From Mycobacterium sp. HUMS_12744610 (GTDB lineage: Bacteria > Actinomycetota > Actinomycetes > Mycobacteriales > Mycobacteriaceae): a stretch of DNA of 64,000 nucleotides. The stretch lies in contig NZ_JBGEDP010000001.1 in NCBI RefSeq assembly GCF_041206865.1, forward strand, positions 4,340,001-4,404,000, in the 5' to 3' direction. The stretch's first letter is position 1. Each line of letters starts with the position of its first letter. Shown here in pieces: positions 48,252-57,485 of the stretch. The notes below the pieces were generated by a model. The model was not told the DNA's origin. It made no database searches and was given only the letters and a program-made list of their open reading frames with translations. Made by a program: the position numbers and the translations under genes.

Positions 48252-48981
48252 GGCGGGCCTGCCGCGCGGTGAGGTGCCCGGCGCCTTCGACGTCGGCGCC
48301 GCCGCCTACGACCGGCTGGTCGGCGCCAACCCGGGCTACCACGCCAACCTGCGGCGGTCGGCGGAACGCATGCGAATTCCCGGTCGCGGCAAGGGTTTAC
48401 GGCTGCTCGATGCGGGCTGCGGCACCGGCGCGTCGACGGCCGCGCTGCTGTCGGTGGCCCCCGAGGCCGAGATCGTCGCCGTCGACGCCGCCGGCGGCAT
48501 GCTGGAGGCGGCGCGCGCCAAGCCGTGGCCGCCGTCGGTGCGGTTCGTGCACTCGCGCATCGAGGACCTCGCCGCGCACGGTGAGGTCCGGGGGCCGTTC
48601 GACGGCATCCTGGCCGCCTACCTGCTGCGCAACCTCGCCGACCCGGACGGCCAGCTGCGGGCGTTTCGGGCGCTGCTGCGCCCCGGCGGGACCCTGGCGG
48701 TGCACGAGTACTCGGTGCGCGACTCGCGCGCCGCGACCAGGATCTGGCACGCGGTGTGCTGGGGCATCATCATCCCGTCGGGCTGGTGGCGCACCCGCGA
48801 CACCACGCTGTACCGGCACCTGTGGCGCAGCGTGCTGGCCTTCGACGGTGCGGCGCGCTTCCGCCGCCGGATGCTCGAGGCCGGGTTCACCGACGTGGAC
48901 AGCCAGACCATGCCGGGCTGGGAACGCGACGTCGTGCACACCTTCCTGGGATACGCGCCACCGGAGGACGCGAAACGATGA
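48238..48981 (+). CDS. UbiE-like SAM methyltransferase in the crt operon
   Basis: 247 residues. Class I methyltransferase with motif I RLLDAGCGTGASTAALLS, motif II EIVAVDAAGGML and DGILAAYLLRNLADPDGQLRAF. Such genes are regular members of mycobacterial crt operons, but the substrate is not established; it could act on a modified carotenoid or a quinone. GTG at 48238, overlapping crtYd; its stop overlaps crtU (ATGA). Confidence 0.85.
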   Translation: MRVARAGLPRGEVPGAFDVGAAAYDRLVGANPGYHANLRRSAERMRIPGRGKGLRLLDAGCGTGASTAALLSVAPEAEIVAVDAAGGMLEAARAKPWPPSVRFVHSRIEDLAAHGEVRGPFDGILAAYLLRNLADPDGQLRAFRALLRPGGTLAVHEYSVRDSRAATRIWHAVCWGIIIPSGWWRTRDTTLYRHLWRSVLAFDGAARFRRRMLEAGFTDVDSQTMPGWERDVVHTFLGYAPPEDAKR

Positions 48982-50498
48982 CCGACCGCCGCCGCCAGAT
49001 CCATCCCGCCCGGCCCGGGCTGCCCGACGCGAGCGGGCTGCCGTCGCGGCCCCGCGCCGTCGTCGTGGGCGCGGGCATCGCCGGGCTGACGGCCGCCACC
49101 GGGCTGGCCGAACGGGGGGTCGCCGTGGACCTCGTCGAACGCCAGGAGTACCTGGGCGGGCGGGTCGGCGGCTGGACCGAACACGACGCCGAGGGCGCCG
49201 GGCTGCCGATGAACCGCGGGTTCCACGCCTTCTTCCGCCAGTACTACAACCTGCGGGCCCTGCTGCGCCGCGTCGACCCGAAGCTGCGCATGCTCACCCC
49301 CGTCGAGGACTACCCCCTCATCGACGGCGCCGGCCGGCGGGACACGTTTCGCGGGCTGCCGCAGCTCCCGCCGTGGAACGCACTGGCGTTCGCGTTGCGC
49401 AGCCCGACGTTCCGGCTCGCCGACCTGGCGCGCCTCGACGTGCGCGCCGCCGCGCCGCTGGCGGCGGTGTCGGTGCCCGAGATCTACCAGCGGCTCGACC
49501 ACGTCGACGCCGACACCTTCCTCAAAGACATCAACTTCCCCGAGTCGGCGCGGCACCTCGCGTTCGAGGTGTTCTCGCGCAGCTTCTTCGCCGAACCGGC
49601 ACAGCTGTCGGCCGCCGAGCTGGCGACGATGTTCCACATCTACTTCCTCGGCTCCAGCGAGGGCCTGATCTTCGACGTGGCCAACGCGAACTTCGATGCG
49701 GCCCTGTGGGATCCGCTGGCCGCACACCTGGGCGGCCAGGGTGTCCGGGTGCACCTTGGCGACCAAGTCTCGCGCGTGGAACCCGCCGCGGCCCAAGGTT
49801 TTCACGTGCACACCGCGGCCGGCGAGCGACTGGAAGCCGACGCCGTGGTGCTGGCCCTGGACGTGCACGGCCTGCAGCAGGTCGTGCACGCCTCACCGGG
49901 CCTGGGCGACGAGCCGTGGCGCTCCCGGGTCGGCGGGCTGCGCACGGCGCCGCCGTTCCTGGTGCACCGGCTCTGGCTGGACCGGCCCGTCGACGCCGAT
50001 CGCCCCGCCTTTCTCGGCACCGCCGGTCACGAGCCGCTCGACAACATCAGCGTGCTGGAGCGCTACGAACGCGAGGCAACCGACTGGGCCCGCCGCAATC
50101 GCGGCTCCGTGGTCGAACTGCACTCGTATGCCGCGCGCTCGGAATCCACGGCCGGCGCCCTCGACCAACTGCACGCCCTCTACCCGGAAACCGCGGCGGC
50201 CCGGGTGCGCCACGAGCGGGTGCTCCGGCGAAGCGACTGCCCGCTGTTCGCCCCTGGCACCCACCAATGCCGTCCGGCGGTGGTCACGCCGCAGCCGGGG
50301 CTGGTGCTGGCCGGTGACGGCATCCGCGTCGACCTGCCGGTGGCGCTGATGGAGCGTGCGGCCACCTCGGGCTGGCTGGCCGCCAACCACCTGCTGGGCA
50401 GGTGGGGGCTCGCCGGTCACCCGCTGTGCACCGTTCCCACCCGCGGGCGGTCGGCGGTGCTGCGCCGGCTGGCCACCGGCCGGGAGCGCCGACCGTGA
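48978..50498 (+). CDS. crtU: Carotene desaturase/methyl-migrating enzyme CrtU
   Basis: 506 residues. FAD enzyme related to CrtU of Streptomyces and Brevibacterium, which turns the beta-ionone rings of beta-carotene into aromatic rings (isorenieratene). FAD motif RAVVVGAGIAGLTAATGLAERG; conserved GLPMNRGFHAFFRQYYNLRALL and the C-terminal GLVLAGDGIRVDLPVALMERAATSG. The product of this operon is thus probably an aromatic carotenoid. ATG at 48978. Confidence 0.85.
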   Translation: MTDRRRQIHPARPGLPDASGLPSRPRAVVVGAGIAGLTAATGLAERGVAVDLVERQEYLGGRVGGWTEHDAEGAGLPMNRGFHAFFRQYYNLRALLRRVDPKLRMLTPVEDYPLIDGAGRRDTFRGLPQLPPWNALAFALRSPTFRLADLARLDVRAAAPLAAVSVPEIYQRLDHVDADTFLKDINFPESARHLAFEVFSRSFFAEPAQLSAAELATMFHIYFLGSSEGLIFDVANANFDAALWDPLAAHLGGQGVRVHLGDQVSRVEPAAAQGFHVHTAAGERLEADAVVLALDVHGLQQVVHASPGLGDEPWRSRVGGLRTAPPFLVHRLWLDRPVDADRPAFLGTAGHEPLDNISVLERYEREATDWARRNRGSVVELHSYAARSESTAGALDQLHALYPETAAARVRHERVLRRSDCPLFAPGTHQCRPAVVTPQPGLVLAGDGIRVDLPVALMERAATSGWLAANHLLGRWGLAGHPLCTVPTRGRSAVLRRLATGRERRP

Positions 50499-51493
50499 GC
50501 GCCGCCGACCGCCTGCGTGGGCGCTGGCCCAAAGACTGGCCGCTGCAGATGGTTCCGCGGGTGGCGTGGACGAAGCAGGAACCCACCTACCGCGAGGCCA
50601 GGCCGGACGTCATCGACGCCGCGCTGGCGCGGTCGAAGCGCAGGCCGACCGGCAACTGGTTCGTGTTCGCGGCCAGCCGCGACGTGGGCGCCGGCCGGCC
50701 GCTGGGCGCCCGGGTCGGCGGGGTGGAACTGGTCGCCTGGCGCGACCGGCGGGGCCTGCTGCGGGTCGGTCCCGCCGGTTGCCCGCACCTGGGGGCCGAT
50801 CTCGCCACCGGGATCGTGCGCGACGGTGTCCTGTTCTGTCGCTGGCACGGTCTGGCCCTCGACGGCGAGCGCTGCGAGTTCGGTTGGCGGCCTTTGCCCG
50901 CTCACGACGACGGCGTGCTGGCGTGGGTGCGGCTCGATGCCGTCGGCGGCGAGGCGCCGCTCGACGCGCCGGTGATCCCGCTCAGACCGGCCGGGGGCAC
51001 GCTGGCGGCCGTCACCCGCCTGGACGGCAGCTGCGAACCCTGCGACGTCATCGCCAACCGGCTCGACCCGTGGCACGGTGCATGGTTTCACCCGTATTCG
51101 TTCACCCGGCTCGAGGTGCTCGCCACCCCGACCGAGGAGGACGACCGCTTCCTGGTGTCGGTCACCTTCCGGATGGGCCGGTTCGGGGTGCCGGTGATCG
51201 CGGAGTTCACCACCCCGGAGGCGCGCACCGTGCTGATGCGCATCGTCGAGGGCGAGGGAACCGGAAGCGTCGTCGAAACCCACGCCACCCCAACCGGTCC
51301 CGGCCCGGACGGGCGCCCCGGTGTCGCCGTGGTCGAGGCCACCGTCGCGACGTCGCAACGCCCCGGGTTCGCGGCCGCACGCCGCGCCGCCCCGCTGGTC
51401 ACGCCGCTGATGCGCTATGCCGCCACCCGGCTGTGGCGCGACGACCTGGCCTACGCCGAACGCCGCTACCGGGTGCGCACGGGCGCTCGATGA
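50495..51493 (+). CDS. Rieske non-heme iron oxygenase-like protein (DUF5914)
   Basis: 332 residues. The Rieske [2Fe-2S] cluster ligands are Cys96/His98 (GCPHLGA) and Cys115/His118 (FCRWHGLALDG). A mononuclear-iron motif D-x2-H-x4-H is present as Asp191, His194, His199 in RLDPWHGAWFHPYSF, so it may be a true oxygenase rather than only an electron carrier. Placed after crtU, it may hydroxylate the carotenoid ring; this is inference. GTG at 50495 overlaps crtU (GTGA). Confidence 0.82.
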   Translation: MSAADRLRGRWPKDWPLQMVPRVAWTKQEPTYREARPDVIDAALARSKRRPTGNWFVFAASRDVGAGRPLGARVGGVELVAWRDRRGLLRVGPAGCPHLGADLATGIVRDGVLFCRWHGLALDGERCEFGWRPLPAHDDGVLAWVRLDAVGGEAPLDAPVIPLRPAGGTLAAVTRLDGSCEPCDVIANRLDPWHGAWFHPYSFTRLEVLATPTEEDDRFLVSVTFRMGRFGVPVIAEFTTPEARTVLMRIVEGEGTGSVVETHATPTGPGPDGRPGVAVVEATVATSQRPGFAAARRAAPLVTPLMRYAATRLWRDDLAYAERRYRVRTGAR

Positions 51494-51894
51494 AGAACCC
51501 GCATGCCGCGGTGGTGGCCGCCACCGTCGGCGCACACCTCGGGTACCTGATCTACCTGCCCAGCGGCGGCTTCCTGGCGTTGCGCTGGCCGCGCACCATC
51601 TGGCTGCACGTGGCAACGGTCTGCTGGGGCGCCGGCGTCGTGGCGCTCGGGTGGTCGTGCCCGCTGACGCGGCTGGAACGGTGGGCCCGGGACCGGGCGC
51701 GGATGGCTCCGCTGCCTGAGGGCGGGTTCATCGACCGCTACGTCGCGGGCGTGTGCTACCCGGCGGGCCGCACCGAAGCCGCCCAGGCCCTGGCCTTCGC
51801 CGCGGCCGCCACCTCCTGGATCGCCGTGGCCGCGGCGAAGGCCAGGCCGCGGGGCGCCGGCAGCCGACTTCCGCCACACGGCGGGGCGCATTAG
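51490..51894 (+). CDS. DUF2784-like membrane protein
   Basis: 134 residues with about four hydrophobic segments (HAAVVAATVGAHLGYLIYLPSGG, TIWLHVATVCWGAGVVALGWSCPLT, ALAFAAAATSWIAVAAA) and the DUF2784 feature CPLTRLERWARDRA. Function unknown. Overlaps the Rieske gene by ATGA, so it is translated with the carotenoid enzymes. Confidence 0.8.
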   Translation: MKNPHAAVVAATVGAHLGYLIYLPSGGFLALRWPRTIWLHVATVCWGAGVVALGWSCPLTRLERWARDRARMAPLPEGGFIDRYVAGVCYPAGRTEAAQALAFAAAATSWIAVAAAKARPRGAGSRLPPHGGAH

Positions 51895-51948
51895 GTCTTT
51901 CGACGACTGCGCCGATACCCTGGTACTTCTGATGAAGGATGCGGGTAG

Positions 51949-52515
51949 GTGACCAAGCGCCGCGCACAGAACCCACCGCCCGGCCGGACCGAGCTGGAAA
52001 AGCAGCTTTCGGCCGACATGCGGGAGATCACGGCGCAATCCGACCGCATCGGCCGGCACTTCGCCCGGACCAACGAGGTGAACAGCAACGACTTTCACGC
52101 CCTGCTGCACATCATGGTCTCCGAGACCGCCGGAAAACCGCTGACGCTGGCGCAGCTGGGTCAGCGGATGGACGTCTCGCCCGCGGCGATCACCTATCTC
52201 GTCGACCGGATGATCGAGTCGGGTCACATCCGGCGCGAACCCGACCCCGACGACCGCCGCAAGTGGCTGCTGCGCTACGAGAATGGCGGCATGGAACTCG
52301 CGCGCGAGTTCTTCACGCCGCTCGGCAAGCATCTGTCCGCCGCGATGGCCGATCTGAGCGACGACGACCTGCGCGCCGCCCACCGGGTCTTCACGGCGAT
52401 GATCGAAGCGATGGGCAATTTCCAGGACGAGCTCGCCCCCGAGCCCGGCCGACGGTCAGCCGACATCGGGCGACACGCTGCGGCCCCGCGCCGGCGGCAG
52501 GTCAACCCGCGGTAG
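51949..52515 (+). CDS. MarR-family regulator, crt operon end (MarR1)
   Basis: 188 residues. Winged helix: FHALLHIMVSETAGKPLTLAQLGQRM, SPAAITYLVDRMIESGHIRREPDPDDRRKWLLRY (recognition helix and wing). Closely similar throughout to the regulator at 54809-55318. It follows the DUF2784 gene by 54 bp and probably represses the crt operon through the palindrome at 43835. The C-terminal 20 residues overlap the end of the convergent glycosyltransferase gene. Confidence 0.88.
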   Translation: MTKRRAQNPPPGRTELEKQLSADMREITAQSDRIGRHFARTNEVNSNDFHALLHIMVSETAGKPLTLAQLGQRMDVSPAAITYLVDRMIESGHIRREPDPDDRRKWLLRYENGGMELAREFFTPLGKHLSAAMADLSDDDLRAAHRVFTAMIEAMGNFQDELAPEPGRRSADIGRHAAAPRRRQVNPR

Positions 52516-53754
52516 CCCCGGCGAAACCCCCTGTAGCAAGCGCTTTTCGATTAGGTCCGCGCCGCGCGCCACACCGCCGGTCGCGGCGAAGCCGGCCGCC
52601 ACCCGGCGCGCGCCGTCGGCCATCGCGATCGCCGTGCGCACCGCCTCCCGCAGCCGGGCGGCAGTCAGCCTCTTCGCCGGCAGGCGGACGCCGCAGCCGG
52701 CCACCTGCACGCGGCGCGCGACCTCGGCCTGGTCGCGGCCGAAGGGCACCACGCAGACCGGGATGCCGCGATCGAGGGCCTTGACGGTCGTGCCCATGCC
52801 CCCATGGGTGACGGCGCAGACCGCGCGGTCAAGGACCACACCGTGATTCACAAACCGGCACACCGTCGCGTTGGGCGGCTGCGGCAGCGCGGGGGGCACG
52901 CCGGCGGGAAAGGTGGCGACCACGTGCACCGGCTCGTCGGCCAGCGCCTGCAGGGCGATACGGCCGAGCCGGGAGTCGGCCTGGGCGATCGAGGACGTGG
53001 TGACCAGCACGACCGGGCGGTCGACGGCGGCCATCCAGTCCGGTACGGCCACCGGGGCCGGCTCGAACTCACAGGCGCCGATGAAGTGCACGGCATCACC
53101 CCAGTCGGGGTGGGGATACTCGAAGGGCTCGCCGCCGACGGCCAACAGCAGCGGGGCGCGGCGCATCAACGCGTCCACCGAGTCGACCGCCGGCACACCG
53201 AGATCCGCGCGGACTGCGTTGACCCGCGGCATGACCCGGCGGTCGAAGAGGTGGGTCACGAACGGGCGCATCGACGCGTCGCGGACCGCACCCAGGACAC
53301 CGGGCAGCGGCCGCAGGCCGGGGCCGAACGGCGGAGCACCGCGCGAGCGCAGGTAGGGGGTGAACGGCGAGAACACCAGCCAGGGAACACCGGTGGCTTC
53401 GGCCAGCGACATCGCCCCCCAGCAGTTGGCGTCGACGATGACCGCGTCGGGCCGCAGCCTCTCGATCCCGCGGCGCAGGTCCTCGACTTCGATGACTGCA
53501 CGCCGGCACAGGACGTCGATCGTTTCCCGCAGGACGTCCAAGGCGTTGCGCGCCAGCCAATCCCGCCCCGTGATGGCCTCGATCCGCGGGTCTACGGCCT
53601 CGGTGTGGATGCCGAGCCTGCCCATGGCGTCGACGTCGGCGGCCAGGGTGCGCAGGTGCACCGCGTGGCCGCGGCCGGCCAGCTCCCGCAGCAGGGCTCC
53701 CATCGGGTACAGGTGCCCCAGTGCGGGGGACCCGTACGCCAGAATCACCGCCAT
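52456..53754 (-). CDS. MGT/UGT-family glycosyltransferase (carotenoid-island)
   Basis: 432 residues, GT1 fold. The N-terminal acceptor domain starts AVILAYGSPALGHLYPMGALLREL; the C-terminal donor motif is AVCAVTHGGMGTTVKALDRGIPVCVVPFGRDQAEVARRV. Similar enzymes glycosylate carotenoids (CrtX), sterols or macrolides; the location next to idi and the crt genes suggests a carotenoid glycoside. ATG at 53754. The end overlaps marR1 on the other strand by 60 bp. It ends the marR2-idi-GT string. Confidence 0.85.
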   Translation of the reverse strand: MAVILAYGSPALGHLYPMGALLRELAGRGHAVHLRTLAADVDAMGRLGIHTEAVDPRIEAITGRDWLARNALDVLRETIDVLCRRAVIEVEDLRRGIERLRPDAVIVDANCWGAMSLAEATGVPWLVFSPFTPYLRSRGAPPFGPGLRPLPGVLGAVRDASMRPFVTHLFDRRVMPRVNAVRADLGVPAVDSVDALMRRAPLLLAVGGEPFEYPHPDWGDAVHFIGACEFEPAPVAVPDWMAAVDRPVVLVTTSSIAQADSRLGRIALQALADEPVHVVATFPAGVPPALPQPPNATVCRFVNHGVVLDRAVCAVTHGGMGTTVKALDRGIPVCVVPFGRDQAEVARRVQVAGCGVRLPAKRLTAARLREAVRTAIAMADGARRVAAGFAATGGVARGADLIEKRLLQGVSPGLPRVDLPPARGRSVSPDVG

Positions 53755-53768
53755 GCGCGTTCCCGCCG

Positions 53769-54812
53769 TCAGGTGTCGGTCAGGCAGACGGAACGCAGGG
53801 CCCGCAGATCCGGTGCGCCGCAGCCGTGCAGGCACACCCGCAGCTCGTCGATGAACCGCTGCAGCCACGCCGTCGCCGCGTCCGCGGACTCGATCGCCGC
53901 GGGTAGCAGCGGGCGCGCGATCGCCACCACGTCGGCACCCAGGATCAGCGACTTGGCCGCGTCCATGCCGCTGCGGATACCGCCCGAGGCCACCAGCGGG
54001 ATGTCCGGCAGGGCGGCGCGCACCTCCCGGATCGCCTGCGCGGTGGGTATGCCCCAGTCGGCCAGGTCCGGGTAGCGCAGTTCGCCGTAGCGGACCAGCT
54101 GCTCGACGCGCGACCACGACGTGCCGCCGGCGCCGGCCACGTCGATGGCGGCCACCGGCGGCGCACCCGAGAGCCGCAACAGATCGGCGACCGCCGCTCC
54201 GCCGAGGCCGTGGCCGACCTCCTTGAGCAGCACCGGATAGCCCAGCAGGTCGCTCAGGTCGTGCAGGCGGTCAAGCGACCCGGAGAAATCGGTGTCGCCG
54301 CCCCGCTGGACGGCCTCCTGAAGCGGATTGGTATGCACCGCAAGCGCATTGGCTCCGACACGGTGCAGGGCCCGGACGATGTCGGGCACCGCGTCCTTGG
54401 TCAGCTGGGCCAGGCCGATGTTGCCGAACAACAGCACGTCGGGTGCCACGTCGCGCACGGCGAAGCTGGAGGCGGCGGCCTCCCCCAACACGCTGTCGAG
54501 CATCACGCGCTGCGAGCCGAGCATCATGCCGATGCCAAGTCGCTGTGCGGCGGTGGCCAGATTACGGTTGATGGTTGCAGACAGCTCGGCGCCGCCGGTC
54601 ATGGCGCCGACCAGCACGGGCGCCCGCAACGGCGCGCCGAGGAACTCGGTGGAAAGGTCGATATCGTCGAGATTGGTCTGGGTCAGCGCGTTATAGGGCA
54701 GGCGGTAACGCTCCAACCCCGTCGTGACGCCCCGGTAGTCGACGTCGCCGTCGAGGCACACGTCGATGTGGCGGCGCTTGCGCGTGGTCATCTCGCCCCG
54801 ATCCATCCTCAT
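53769..54812 (-). CDS. fni: Type II isopentenyl-diphosphate isomerase
   Basis: 347 residues, FMN/NADPH-dependent. [10 protein letters not shown] at the start, [69 protein letters not shown] and [32 protein letters not shown] (FMN sites). It balances IPP and DMAPP for carotenoid chain building. The ATG at 54812 overlaps the marR2 stop (ATGA). Confidence 0.94.
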   Translation of the reverse strand: MRMDRGEMTTRKRRHIDVCLDGDVDYRGVTTGLERYRLPYNALTQTNLDDIDLSTEFLGAPLRAPVLVGAMTGGAELSATINRNLATAAQRLGIGMMLGSQRVMLDSVLGEAAASSFAVRDVAPDVLLFGNIGLAQLTKDAVPDIVRALHRVGANALAVHTNPLQEAVQRGGDTDFSGSLDRLHDLSDLLGYPVLLKEVGHGLGGAAVADLLRLSGAPPVAAIDVAGAGGTSWSRVEQLVRYGELRYPDLADWGIPTAQAIREVRAALPDIPLVASGGIRSGMDAAKSLILGADVVAIARPLLPAAIESADAATAWLQRFIDELRVCLHGCGAPDLRALRSVCLTDT

Positions 54813-55318
54813 GTGACACCCAAGTCGGCGCGCGCGACTTCCAGGTCGTCGAGGAACCGTCGCATCGCCATGATAAGCGCGGTCAACACCCGGTGCCCGG
54901 CGATCAGGTCGTCGTCGGGCAGGTCGGCCATGGCGGCGTAGGTATGCGCGGCCAGCGGGGTGAAGAAAGCCTCGGCGATGTCCCTGTGTTCGCCCGAGTA
55001 CCGCAGGATGACCTTGCGGCGGTCGGAGGGGTCGGATTCGCGCCGCAGGTGACCGGAGTTGATCATCCGCTCGACGAGGTAGGTGATGGCAGCCGCGGAC
55101 AGACGCATTTTGTCCCGCAGCTCTCCCGACGTCAGCGGGGCGCCCTCGCTCTCGGCCACCAGTATGTGCACCAGGGCGCGGAAATCGCTGGGGTGCACCT
55201 GGTGGGAGGCGGCGAAAACCCGCCCCAACTGGTCGGATTCGGCCGCAAGAGCGCGCGCGTCGGCCGCGATCAGCGCTTCGAGTCCCATCCGCTCCGGGGC
55301 ACTCCGATCCGGGTTCAT
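54809..55318 (-). CDS. MarR-family regulator (MarR2), divergent from mmpL
   Basis: 169 residues. Winged helix: [26 protein letters not shown] and [34 protein letters not shown], about half identical by eye to MarR1. It is the first gene of marR2-idi-GT and reads away from mmpL across a 58-bp gap filled by the shared palindrome, the usual set-up for an autoregulated MarR repressor. ATG at 55318. Confidence 0.9.
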   Translation of the reverse strand: MNPDRSAPERMGLEALIAADARALAAESDQLGRVFAASHQVHPSDFRALVHILVAESEGAPLTSGELRDKMRLSAAAITYLVERMINSGHLRRESDPSDRRKVILRYSGEHRDIAEAFFTPLAAHTYAAMADLPDDDLIAGHRVLTALIMAMRRFLDDLEVARADLGVT

Positions 55319-55352
55319 CAGAATGCCAGCGTACAGCGACCACGACTAGTTG

Positions 55353-55381
55353 TTAATTGGATTAATGTTTAAGTTAGTGAA
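55353..55381. promoter_or_regulatory. MarR-type operator in the marR2/mmpL divergent promoter
   Basis: TTAATTGGATTAA-TGT-TTAAGTTAGTGAA; 8 of 13 arm positions are symmetric, and the core ATTAATGTTTAAGT is identical to that upstream of crtE. The palindrome would block transcription in both directions. An ATG within it (55365) is in frame with mmpL but is better read as part of the operator. Confidence 0.7.
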
Positions 55382-57485
55382 ACTCTCGGGCTGGGACGCA
55401 GTGGCGGCCACGGTGACGCGCCGGCGATCGTGGCTGCCCGGACTGGCCGCGGTGCTGCTGGGCGTCGGCGTGATGGTGCTCGTCGGCGGCAACGCCGCCG
55501 CGGGCCAGGCGCCGCAGTCGGTGCCGGCCGCCTCCGACTCCGCGAAAGTCGCCGCCCTGGCCCGCCAGTTCCCCGGCGGCGACCGCGTGCCGCTGATCCT
55601 CGTCGTCACCCGCGCCGACGGCGCACCGCTGGACGCCGCCGACGTCTCGGCGGCCCGGGCGGCCGGCGCCCGGATGCGGGCGGCCACCGGGCCCGGCGCG
55701 CCCGCCGCGGCCGCGCCGCCGATGGTGTCGGCCGACGGCAGGGCGGCCCTCGCAGTGGCGCCGGTGAGCGCCGACCTGTCGGGCCTGGACTTGGACAAAC
55801 AGGTCGCCGCCGCACGTGCCGCCGCACGCGACGGCCTGCCGGCCGGCCTGCGGGCCCAGGTCACCGGGGGGCCCGCGTTCGGCGCCGACATCGCCAACGC
55901 ATTCACCGACGCCAACGTCACCCTGCTGGCGGTGACCGCGGCGGTGGTCGCCGTGCTGCTGGTCGCCACCTACCGCTCGCCGGTGCTGTGGCTGGCCCCG
56001 CTGCTGGTGATCGGATTCGCCGACCGGGTCGCCACGGCGGTGGGCACCGCCGTGGCGAGGCTGACCGGACTCAGCTTCGACGGCTCCACCGCGGGGATCA
56101 CCAGCGTACTGGTGTTCGGGGCGGGCACCAACTACGCACTGTTGCTGATTTCGCGCTACCGCCAGGAACTCCGGCGCCGAAGCGCGCACCCGGATCACCG
56201 GGAAGCGCTGCGCCGCGCGGTACGCAGGGCCGGGCCGGCCATCGTGGCCAGCAACGCCACGGTGGTGCTGGCGTTGCTGACGCTGCTCTGCGCGTCCACC
56301 CCCAGCACCCGCAGCCTGGGTGCGCTGGCAGCGTGCGGCCTGCTCGTCGCCGCGGTCTCCGTGCTCGTGGTGCTGCCGCCGGTGCTCGCGCTGTGCGGAC
56401 GGCGACTGTTCTGGCCCTTCGTTCCGCGGCCGGCGGGCCACGCCCGCGAGTCGGGCCCCTGGCTGCGGGTGGCGCAGTGGGTCGACCGGCGTCCCGCCGT
56501 GGTCGCCGCGGTCGCGATCACGGCGCTGGCGGCCCTGGCCACGGGACTGCTGGGCACCCGGATCGGGTTGTCCCAGACCGAGCAGTTCCGGGTCCGGGCG
56601 GACTCGGTGGCCGGGTACGACGTCGTGGCCGCGCAGTTCCCGGCCGGCCTGGTCAACCCGACCCTGGTCGTCGCGCCCACCGCGCGGGCGCCGCGCGTGC
56701 AGCGCGCCATCGACTCGACCCCCGGGGTCGTCTCGGCGACCGAGTCGGGCCGGTCACCCTCGGGGCTGACCGAGTGGTCGGTGGTGACCGACGCTCCGCC
56801 CTCGTCCGATCGTGCCTTCGAAACCGTTGCGGCGCTGCGGCATTCGACGAAGGAGGCCGACCCAGGCGCGCTGGTGGGCGGGGCCGACGCGCAGGCCCTC
56901 GATGTTCGCGACGCCGCCACCCGCGACCGCCGGGTGCTCGTCCCGGCGATCCTGGCCGTGATCCTGGCGGTGTTGTACGCGCTGCTGCGCTCGGTGCTCG
57001 CACCGCCGATCCTGCTGGGCGCGACGATCCTGGGCGCCCTGGCCGCGCTCGGCGCCGGCGGCTGGTCCAGCAGCCACGTCTTCGGATTCCCGGCGCTGGA
57101 CAACAGCACGCCGCTGTTCGCGTTCCTGTTCCTGGCCGCCCTGGGCGTCGACTACACCATCTTCCTGGTCACCCGCGCCCGCGAGGAGGCCGCGCGGCAC
57201 GGCGCTCGCGACGGCATGGTCCGCGCCGTGGCGGCCACCGGTGGCGTGATCACCAGCGCGGGAATCGTTCTGGCGGCGGTCTTCAGCGTCCTGGGAGTGC
57301 TGCCGTTGATCGTGCTGACGCAGCTGGGCATCATCGTCGGCCTGGGAATCCTGCTCGACACGTTCGTCGTGCGCACCCTGGTCATCCCCGCGCTGTTCGC
57401 CCTAGCCGGTACCCGCATCTGGTGGCCCGCCGATCCCGTCCGTACCGAAAGCGTTGCACCCCAACAAGAACGGAGCACAGCATGA
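55377..57485 (+). CDS. MmpL-family RND transporter
   Basis: About 702 residues. Two MMPL repeats: span 1 (LPGLAAVLLGVGVMVLVGG), a periplasmic loop, five clustered spans with FGAGTNYALLLISRYRQE, a second loop, and a second cluster with LGVDYTIFLVTRAREE. The proton-relay Asp of the second half is present, whereas the first half has Asn (GTNY). Likely exports a lipid or carotenoid derivative across the inner membrane. The start is uncertain: GTG at 55377 or ATG at 55365. Coupled to tspO (ATGA). Confidence 0.88.
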   Translation: MKLSGWDAVAATVTRRRSWLPGLAAVLLGVGVMVLVGGNAAAGQAPQSVPAASDSAKVAALARQFPGGDRVPLILVVTRADGAPLDAADVSAARAAGARMRAATGPGAPAAAAPPMVSADGRAALAVAPVSADLSGLDLDKQVAAARAAARDGLPAGLRAQVTGGPAFGADIANAFTDANVTLLAVTAAVVAVLLVATYRSPVLWLAPLLVIGFADRVATAVGTAVARLTGLSFDGSTAGITSVLVFGAGTNYALLLISRYRQELRRRSAHPDHREALRRAVRRAGPAIVASNATVVLALLTLLCASTPSTRSLGALAACGLLVAAVSVLVVLPPVLALCGRRLFWPFVPRPAGHARESGPWLRVAQWVDRRPAVVAAVAITALAALATGLLGTRIGLSQTEQFRVRADSVAGYDVVAAQFPAGLVNPTLVVAPTARAPRVQRAIDSTPGVVSATESGRSPSGLTEWSVVTDAPPSSDRAFETVAALRHSTKEADPGALVGGADAQALDVRDAATRDRRVLVPAILAVILAVLYALLRSVLAPPILLGATILGALAALGAGGWSSSHVFGFPALDNSTPLFAFLFLAALGVDYTIFLVTRAREEAARHGARDGMVRAVAATGGVITSAGIVLAAVFSVLGVLPLIVLTQLGIIVGLGILLDTFVVRTLVIPALFALAGTRIWWPADPVRTESVAPQQERSTA

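Noticed and set aside
51895..51948. SigF promoter for marR1 (GGTAC-N16-GGGTAG)
   Set aside because: The -35 box deviates at two of five positions and the match could be chance.
55365..55376. ATG start of mmpL inside the palindrome
   Set aside because: The same ATG-TTT-AAG occurs in the non-coding crtE operator, so it is probably part of the operator; GTG at 55377 was preferred but not proven.
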